64,000 nt of DNA, from NCBI GenBank assembly GCA_965277435.1, contig OZ255821.1, forward strand, positions 4,960,001 to 5,024,000, in the 5' to 3' direction. This stretch comes from Bog-105 sp965277435 (GTDB taxonomy: Bacteria; Acidobacteriota; Terriglobia; Bryobacterales; Bryobacteraceae). The stretch's first letter is position 1. Every line of letters starts with the position of its first letter. Position numbers and translations under genes: made by a program. Shown here in pieces: positions 59,158 to 64,000 of the stretch. A model generated the notes under the pieces. The model was not told the DNA's origin. It worked only from the letters and a program-made list of their open reading frames with translations, and made no database searches.

Positions 59158-59559
59158 ATGCGCTTCGCCTGTCAATCCGGCTGCATCAAATGTTGCGATG
59201 TGCGCGGCTTCGTCTATTTGAGTGAAGACGATTTACGGCGGGCGGCGCGCTTCGTCGGCATGACGCCCGAAGCCTTCGAAGCCCGCTATGTGATTCGTTA
59301 TCCGAACCTCTTGCGCCTGCGTAAACCGCTCGACAGCCAGTGCCATTTCCTGACTGCGACCGGCTGCTCAATCCATCCGGCGAAGCCGACACAATGCCGC
59401 ACCTATCCGTTCTGGCCGGAACTGGTTGAGAATCGCGCCGCATGGAAAGAAGAAGCCAAAAGCTGCCCGGGCATCGGTAAAGGCGAGCTAGTGCAGATCG
59501 GCACCGCACTCGAAATTTCGAGTGAAATGAAGCGTGCCTATCCCACCATGTACCCGTAG
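59158..59559 (+). CDS. YkgJ-family cysteine-cluster protein
   Basis: A 133-residue protein with the YkgJ/UPF0153 pattern: CQSGCIKCC at the N-terminus, DSQCHFLTATGCSIH in the middle, and a TQCRTYPFWP strand. Cys and His residues probably bind zinc or an iron-sulphur cluster. The function is not known. The start ATG at 59158 lies 47 bases after the methyltransferase stop. The convergent redoxin gene ends 8 bases from its stop. Confidence 0.92.
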   Translation: MRFACQSGCIKCCDVRGFVYLSEDDLRRAARFVGMTPEAFEARYVIRYPNLLRLRKPLDSQCHFLTATGCSIHPAKPTQCRTYPFWPELVENRAAWKEEAKSCPGIGKGELVQIGTALEISSEMKRAYPTMYP

Positions 59560-59567
59560 CGTACCGA

Positions 59568-60608
59568 TTAATGAGCGGCAGTGCGCACCCGGTCGCGATG
59601 TTGGAATGAAATTGTCCACTTCAGCAGCACGGTTTCGGGAAGGTAGCATTTCCGGTCATCGCAGGCCTGGTAGCGGAACGATCCATGTAGCGTGAGATTC
59701 CCGTGAGTATCGAGCAGCGGTGTGACGCTTTCGTCGCTGCCAATGACGATGTCACGTGTCAACTGAATGCGTCCGGCATAAACCGGAACAGTTTCATGAA
59801 TGGCCTCCAGCGTCATCATCTTCGACGCCGGATATTTGACTGGCCCGGTTTTCGCCGCGGCAGAATCCGCTTGCGTCCAGTCGATCGGGATGTAGCCCTT
59901 TACTCCCGGCGCATAGACGTACACCCGTTCCGGCAGTTCCACCTCGATCAGTAGTGAAAGATGCTGGCCCATGCGCGCTGTGTGTTCGCTCAAGCTGGTG
60001 CGGACCGTCGCATGCTTTGCTTCGATTGACGTCGTCCCCGTGTCGGGCCGAAGTCCGAACTGCTTCATCAAAATGACCGCAGCCGTGTTGCGCTCATGAA
60101 TGTCGTCTTCAAAGTATTTCGCCGTCACCGTGCCGCTGGCGGCGAGCACATAGATGCCTGGATTTGGAATGCCGAATTGAGGCGTTCCCTTTTCGATCTT
60201 GGTATTCAGAATGCCAAAGGCTCGAATGATCTTTGAATCGTGGTCGGAAAGCAAGGGAAATGTAATGTGCCGGCGTCCTGCAAATTCTTTCAGAGTCGCC
60301 GGAGTGTCATAGCTGATCGCCGCCAGTCCAAGCCCTGCCTGCTAAATCTTGCCGGCATTCTCCTGCAACTCGACCAGTTGTGCTTTGCAGAAGGGTCACC
60401 AGTCGGCCGAACGGAAGAAGACCAGCAGGGCACCCTTTTGGCGAATGATGGACTTCAGATCCTGGGTGCGCCCCATTTGATCCACTGCGCGAAAGTCAGG
60501 AACCCGCGTCCCCACTGTCGGGCCTGTAGCCACCGTATTGTGCGGGTGTTGTCCGAACATCACTGTTCCCCATCCAGCCAGCGCCAGGAAATACGTAATT
60601 CGCTTCAT
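59568..60608 (-). CDS. Exported redoxin with DsbD-alpha-like domain; TGA at the first redox Cys (candidate selenoprotein) and an in-frame TAG
   Basis: From Met 60608 a signal peptide (MKRITYFLALAGWGTVMFG) is followed by an AhpC/TSA-type domain: VPDFRAVDQMGRTQDL, then LLVFFRSADW. Codon 71 is TGA (60396-60398), where the family has the first Cys of CPFC; the frame continues PFCKAQLVELQENAGKI. A TAG at codon 89 (60342-60344) follows, then the protein carries on without a frameshift (QAGLGLAAISYDT, FPLLSDHDSKIIRAFG) into a C-terminal domain ending YQACDDRKCYLPET, like the DsbD alpha domain. Either selenocysteine is inserted at 71 and the TAG is a lesion or error, or the gene is dead. See findings. 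Confidence 0.7.
60360..60393 (-). promoter_or_regulatory. Candidate bacterial SECIS stem-loop
   Basis: On the minus strand, starting 3 bases after the TGA, CUUCUG (60393-60388) pairs with CAGGAG (60365-60360), with one U-G pair. Above a seven-base bulge, CAACU (60380-60376) pairs with AGUUG (60370-60366) and closes the loop GGUCG. The loop starts 21 bases after the TGA and contains GGUC, as in the E. coli fdhF SECIS. Folding was done by eye. Confidence 0.55.
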
Positions 60609-60777
60609 TGGAGTTCCAGTTTGTTCTTTCGCTGTTCGCTTACCTGAGGTTACGTCGGTGTGCGTAATCTCTCTGAACGGGTGGGATAATGCGGAGGAAG
60701 TGCTGGAGTCCGAGGCAGCGCAGAGAAATCATGGGCGCCACGGGCGGGCTCTGCGAGGAAGGAGGAAGAGGACGGTC

Positions 60778-61065
60778 ATGGCTGAAGAGAACGGCTTTGT
60801 TTCTTCGGGTGACCCACGCGTGGACGCCGCTCTTCAGCGGCTACAGGCAAAGAACGATGTTCGTTTTAAGGACCTTGAAGACGCGATGGTCGTACAGGGC
60901 TATCTGGAGAAGAAGGCGGGTGAGCGGATCAAAGAGCACGCCCGGATTGTGGTCGACCATGACGTTTGGATCGAGCAGCAACGAGTCCAAAACCGCGACA
61001 TCGACAAACGGATCAGCGATCTGGTGTCTGCGATCGGGGAGCTGATCTCGAAGCAGAACCGCTGA
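60778..61065 (+). CDS. Small helical hypothetical protein, 95 aa
   Basis: From ATG 60778, which follows GGAGGAAGAGG. The product is strongly helical and charged: a short N-terminal GDPRVDAALQRLQAKND, then a long heptad-like region (FKDLEDAMVVQGYLEKKAGE and on to RDIDKRISDLVSAIGELI) that probably forms a coiled coil. There is no signal peptide, membrane helix or recognised family. The frame is open upstream to 60538, antisense to the redoxin start, and is not used. It stands alone, 120 bases before rimO. Confidence 0.7.
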   Translation: MAEENGFVSSGDPRVDAALQRLQAKNDVRFKDLEDAMVVQGYLEKKAGERIKEHARIVVDHDVWIEQQRVQNRDIDKRISDLVSAIGELISKQNR

Positions 61066-61184
61066 CTTCTTACTCACGCGTACCGATGTCGCTTGTTTCA
61101 ACGTAAGCCTGGACCTCACGTCAGCTGTCTCGCTTCTATTCTGCGGTATCCTGAGATTGCATCCCGCACGGAATCATTACTCTC

Positions 61185-62624
61185 TTGAAAATTGGATTTG
61201 TAAGTCTCGGCTGCCCGAAGAACCTGGTCGATAGCGAAGTCATGATGGGGCAGCTTGCTGCCGACGGGCACACGCTTACCCCGCAACCGGAAGAAGCCGA
61301 CGTGATTGTTATTAACACGTGCAGCTTCATCGATCCTGCAAAGCAGGAGTCGGTCGACACGATTCTCGAAATGGCCGAATACAAGAAAACCGGCAAAGCC
61401 CAGCGCCTGGTCGTCGCCGGTTGTCTGGTTGAACGCTACCGCGAGGACATTCGAAAGAATCTTCCGGAAGTCGACGCAGTGCTCGGTACCAATGAGTTAT
61501 CTCAGATCACGGCGCTGTGCGAGGGCTTGACGCCGCATGAGCAGGTACCCGAACCGTATCTCTATCACGATTTGACGGCGCGTGTCTTTACTACGCCGCG
61601 GCACTCCGCCTACATCAAGATCGCCGAAGGTTGCGATCATCCTTGCACGTTTTGTGTGATTCCGCAATTTCGCGGGCAGTTCCGCAGCCGCCGGCCGGAA
61701 AGCGTTATCAACGAAGCCAAACGAATGTTTGCTACGGGCGTTCGCGAGATCAATTTGATCGGCCAGGACACAACCTGTTTCGGCGAAGACCTCGGATTGA
61801 AAGATGGTCTGGCGGACCTGCTCGGACGGCTCGCGACCATTCCCACCGATCTGCCGAAATGGATTCGGGTGTTGTATGTGTATCCGAATAAAGTCAATCA
61901 GAAATTGCTCGACACACTCGCCGCGCACGAGGCGTTGGTGAAGTACATCGACATGCCTCTGCAGCACGCGAGCGCCGCTACTCTGAAACGCATGAAGCGC
62001 GGTGCGCATGGCGACATTTTTCTGAAACTGCTCGGGCGGATTCGTGCGACGATCCCTGGCGTGGCTATTCGGACCAGCATGATTGTTGGCTTTCCCGGTG
62101 AGACCGATGCCGAATTTTCCGAACTCTGCCAGTTTGTGGAAGCCGCGCAGTTTGACCGCTTAGGCGTGTTCTCGTATAGCGACGAAGAGACGAGCGGAAG
62201 TTATCGGTTAGCCGATAAGGTTGACCCGAAAACGATCTACCATCGCAAACGAAGCTTAATGGCACTGCAGCGCCGCATCTCTCTACGGAAAAACAAACAG
62301 CTGATCGGGCGGGACCTGCCGGTTTTGATAGAAGGTCCTTCGCGCGAAACCGAACTGTTGTGGGAAGCGCGTTTGGGAACGCAGGCGCCGGAAATTGATG
62401 GTGTTTGCTATATCAATGATTTTGGATCGGAAGAGACGGTGCCGCGTCCGGGCGAGATGCGTCTGCTGCGCGTGACCGAGGCGCACGACTACGATCTGGT
62501 GGGCGCGCTGGTGGACAACGCAGAATCCGGCTATGCACAACAAATGGCTGGCGAGGGTACGGTAACGCCGTTTCCCATTCTGCAGGCGAACACGCCCAGG
62601 TCTAGCGCTATTCCAGTTAGATAA
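61185..62624 (+). CDS. rimO: Ribosomal protein S12 methylthiotransferase RimO
   Basis: A 479-residue radical SAM enzyme that adds a methylthio group to an Asp of ribosomal protein S12. The N-terminal UPF0004 cluster Cys are Cys10, Cys46 and Cys80. The radical SAM triad is Cys150, Cys154 and Cys157 (GCDHPCTFC). DMPLQHASAATLKRMKRG and MIVGFPGETDAEF follow. The C-terminal TRAM domain ends with EAHDYDLVGAL; the last 30 residues are variable. RimO is separated from MiaB by the IPQFRGQFRSR pattern. The start is TTG at 61185 without a clear ribosome site. yacG follows 38 bases later. Confidence 0.94.
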   Translation: MKIGFVSLGCPKNLVDSEVMMGQLAADGHTLTPQPEEADVIVINTCSFIDPAKQESVDTILEMAEYKKTGKAQRLVVAGCLVERYREDIRKNLPEVDAVLGTNELSQITALCEGLTPHEQVPEPYLYHDLTARVFTTPRHSAYIKIAEGCDHPCTFCVIPQFRGQFRSRRPESVINEAKRMFATGVREINLIGQDTTCFGEDLGLKDGLADLLGRLATIPTDLPKWIRVLYVYPNKVNQKLLDTLAAHEALVKYIDMPLQHASAATLKRMKRGAHGDIFLKLLGRIRATIPGVAIRTSMIVGFPGETDAEFSELCQFVEAAQFDRLGVFSYSDEETSGSYRLADKVDPKTIYHRKRSLMALQRRISLRKNKQLIGRDLPVLIEGPSRETELLWEARLGTQAPEIDGVCYINDFGSEETVPRPGEMRLLRVTEAHDYDLVGALVDNAESGYAQQMAGEGTVTPFPILQANTPRSSAIPVR

Positions 62625-62642
62625 ACCAGTTAGATAAACCAG
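62613..62642. repeat. 13-bp tandem repeat at the rimO stop
   Basis: CCAGTTAGATAAA occurs twice in tandem (62613-62625, 62626-62638) followed by CCAG. The first copy holds the rimO stop codon. It looks like a recent small duplication. Confidence 0.8.
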
Positions 62643-62662
62643 CTCATTCAGGAGGAGTGAAC

Positions 62663-62866
62663 ATGCCAGCGCGGATGCTACTTTGCCCAATCTGCCGGAA
62701 GAAAGTTGCTTTTAACGATCCCAATATGCCGTTTTGCAGTGACCGCTGCCGGGTGCAGGACCTGGCGAACTGGGCCAGTGAGAAGTACGTGATTTCGACG
62801 CCTCGTACCTCCGACGAATCCGACGATTCGGAACGTCTGGAAGAGCCCGAAAGCCCGAACTTGTGA
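62663..62866 (+). CDS. yacG: DNA gyrase inhibitor YacG-type zinc protein
   Basis: A 67-residue protein with the YacG zinc finger: CPICRKKV and FCSDRCRVQDLANW, the four Cys being spaced C-x2-C-x15-C-x3-C. YacG of E. coli binds GyrB and inhibits gyrase. The C-terminal tail is acidic (SDESDDSERLEEPESPNL). The ATG at 62663 follows GGAGGAG; an in-frame GTG six bases before is inside the ribosome site. Its stop overlaps the GTG start of pgpA. Confidence 0.9.
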   Translation: MPARMLLCPICRKKVAFNDPNMPFCSDRCRVQDLANWASEKYVISTPRTSDESDDSERLEEPESPNL

Positions 62867-63354
62867 CTCGCGTGGCGGTTACGCCTGCGACGGCTCGTTT
62901 AGCTTTAACGATTGGAACGTGGTTCGGCTGCGGATATTTTCCCTGGGGTCCGGGCACGGCCGGGTCGCTGGCAGCTACGCTGATTGCAGCCGTCCTGTAC
63001 TGGCAGATCGGGGCGGGGCGGGGCACTCTGTTGCTTCTCACGCTATGCCTGCTGCTGCCGGGGATCTGGGCTGCCACCGAAACCGCTCGTTTCGTGAAGA
63101 AAAAAGACCCGGGGATCGTGGTCGTCGATGAAGTGCTGGGGCAATGGGTCACACTGGCTGGAGCGACAATTTTAAATTGGAAAGCACTGGTAGCGGGATT
63201 TCTGCTCTTCCGACTATTCGACATTTGGAAGCCCTGGCCGGTGCGGAGGTTGGAACGTTTGCCGGAAGGAACGGGTATCGTAGCAGATGATCTCGCGGCC
63301 GGTATTTACGGCGCGCTTATCTTGTATATAGGTGGGAGCGCGGGATTGTATTAG
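62863..63354 (+). CDS. pgpA: Phosphatidylglycerophosphatase A
   Basis: A 163-residue membrane enzyme that removes phosphate from phosphatidylglycerol phosphate in phospholipid synthesis. GTWFGCGYFPWGPGTAGSLAA at the N-terminus, VVVDEVLGQWVTL with the catalytic Asp and Glu, and FRLFDIWKPWPVRRLE are the PgpA landmarks. Four hydrophobic helices are seen. The GTG start at 62863 lies in the GTGA overlap with the yacG stop, so the two are coupled. The next gene begins 2 bases after the stop. Confidence 0.94.
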   Translation: MTRVAVTPATARLALTIGTWFGCGYFPWGPGTAGSLAATLIAAVLYWQIGAGRGTLLLLTLCLLLPGIWAATETARFVKKKDPGIVVVDEVLGQWVTLAGATILNWKALVAGFLLFRLFDIWKPWPVRRLERLPEGTGIVADDLAAGIYGALILYIGGSAGLY

Positions 63355-63356
63355 TT

Positions 63357-64000
63357 ATGCCGAATAAACAACAGGCAGTAGATCTGGCGAAGTTGAAGCC
63401 GCGCATCGTGCGGGTGGAACCGACCGCGGCGATTGTGGGTGGGGAATTCCATATTCGCGGGGAGCATTTCACCAATGGGGGCCGACCTTCCGTCTTGATA
63501 GGCGATCGCAACGCGCATCTGGTGATGGCTGGAGAGCGTTATATCATCGCGCGGGTGCCTGAAGGTGCGCTACTCGGCGAATTGCTGGTGGCCGATGGCG
63601 ACGCCAGCAGCGAAAAAGTGGAGACCCACATCGGCATTCAGATTGCGGACAGTCTGCATCCGGTAGCGAATCCGGCGGTCGACCTGGAAGGCAATGTGTA
63701 CAGCACTTTCAGCGGTTCGCGCGGCCAGAAGTCGCCGGTGTCGCTGTACAAAGTCGATACGAACTTTAATTCCAAACCGTTCGTGACGGATCTGATGAAT
63801 CCGACCGGACTTGCCTTTGATAGCGAAGGCTTGCTCTATGTCTCAAGCCGGTACGACGGAATCATCTATCAGGTCACGCCGGGCGGCAACATGACCGTGT
63901 ACGTGGAAGGCATGGGCGTCGCCACGGGTCTCGCTTTCGATGCGGAGGAGAACCTGTATGTGGGCGACCGCAGCGGAACCATTTTCAAGATCAGCCGATC
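63357..64000 (+). CDS. NHL-repeat/SMP-30-like beta-propeller with IPT/TIG start (runs off window)
   Basis: The frame opens with ATG at 63357, 2 bases after the pgpA stop, and is still open at the window end. The first 90 residues (LKPRIVRVEPTAAIVGGEFHI, then GEHFTNGG) resemble an IPT/TIG immunoglobulin-like domain. Propeller blades follow with VANPAVDLEGNVYST, LMNPTGLAFDSEGLLYVSS and VATGLAFDAEENLYVGD, each a G-x-A-F-D-x-E-x-x-L-Y-V repeat. No signal peptide is visible. Only 214 residues are seen. Position after pgpA suggests the same transcript, but the role is unknown. Confidence 0.85.
   Translation, partial: MPNKQQAVDLAKLKPRIVRVEPTAAIVGGEFHIRGEHFTNGGRPSVLIGDRNAHLVMAGERYIIARVPEGALLGELLVADGDASSEKVETHIGIQIADSLHPVANPAVDLEGNVYSTFSGSRGQKSPVSLYKVDTNFNSKPFVTDLMNPTGLAFDSEGLLYVSSRYDGIIYQVTPGGNMTVYVEGMGVATGLAFDAEENLYVGDRSGTIFKISR

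Noticed and set aside
1..64000. CRISPR arrays, prophage or integrative-element attachment sites
   Set aside because: No spaced repeat arrays, phage structural genes, integrase, or repeat of the tRNA-Val end were seen.

Overview
The window looks like a chromosomal segment of a soil-type Acidobacteriota, most like Bryobacterales/Solibacter. The signs are VWFA-related 'acidobacterial domain' proteins, an 800-residue MacB/FtsX-type permease of the ADOP kind plus remnants of another, a PadR remnant, PEP-CTERM proteins, GH127 glycosidases, and an alternative complex III (ACIII) operon fused to a caa3-type oxidase operon. This placement comes from gene content only; there is no rRNA in the window.

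Layout. 1-8273: end of a DUF1772 membrane protein, a small hypothetical, dnaB (minus), then maf, a secreted GH127 enzyme and an exopolysaccharide export set (outer-membrane export protein, Wzz/GumC-like protein, CpsD-type tyrosine kinase). 8274-19984: a divergent flavin reductase/MarR pair with an operator-like palindrome, gnd and a KDG-kinase-like gene, an overlapping VWA operon, DinB, and a decay zone holding an ADOP tail, a broken GH127 gene and a PadR-like tail, followed by an alpha-carbonic anhydrase. 20091-33414: a ferritin-like gene, then twelve tightly overlapping minus-strand genes, actABCDEF, a one-TM protein, sco, ctaC, ctaD, ctaE and ctaF. They encode a quinol:cytochrome c oxidoreductase and its partner terminal oxidase. 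33415-40547: an IS200/IS605-type element, a DUF4114 PEP-CTERM protein, DinB, a TIM-barrel epimerase, and an IS256-type element lying inside an IS110-type transposase gene whose left end may encode a bridge RNA.

40548-46816: a second DUF1772 protein, a frameshifted exported protein, a minus-strand run (mgtC-like, alkB-like, aminotransferase, macro domain, unknown, broken SDR) and tRNA-Val. 47203-57835: PEP-CTERM SGNH hydrolase, catalase-like protein, ADOP permease, lipoprotein, peptidoglycan-binding protein, APC permease, NUDIX and adenylate kinase. 57858-64000: small exported protein, methyltransferase, YkgJ-type protein, an exported redoxin whose first CxxC cysteine codon is TGA, a small helical protein, rimO, yacG, pgpA and the start of an NHL-repeat protein.

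The most interesting signal is the redoxin at 59568-60608. One open frame is broken only by TGA exactly at the first Cys of the expected CPFC motif and by TAG 18 codons later. The TGA is followed at bacterial spacing by a stem-loop with a GGUC apical loop, as expected for a bacterial SECIS element. This suggests a selenocysteine redoxin, possibly one recently damaged by the TAG. Other points are the (x-His)10 tail on ActB, the nested IS elements and the dissolving PadR/GH127/ADOP locus.
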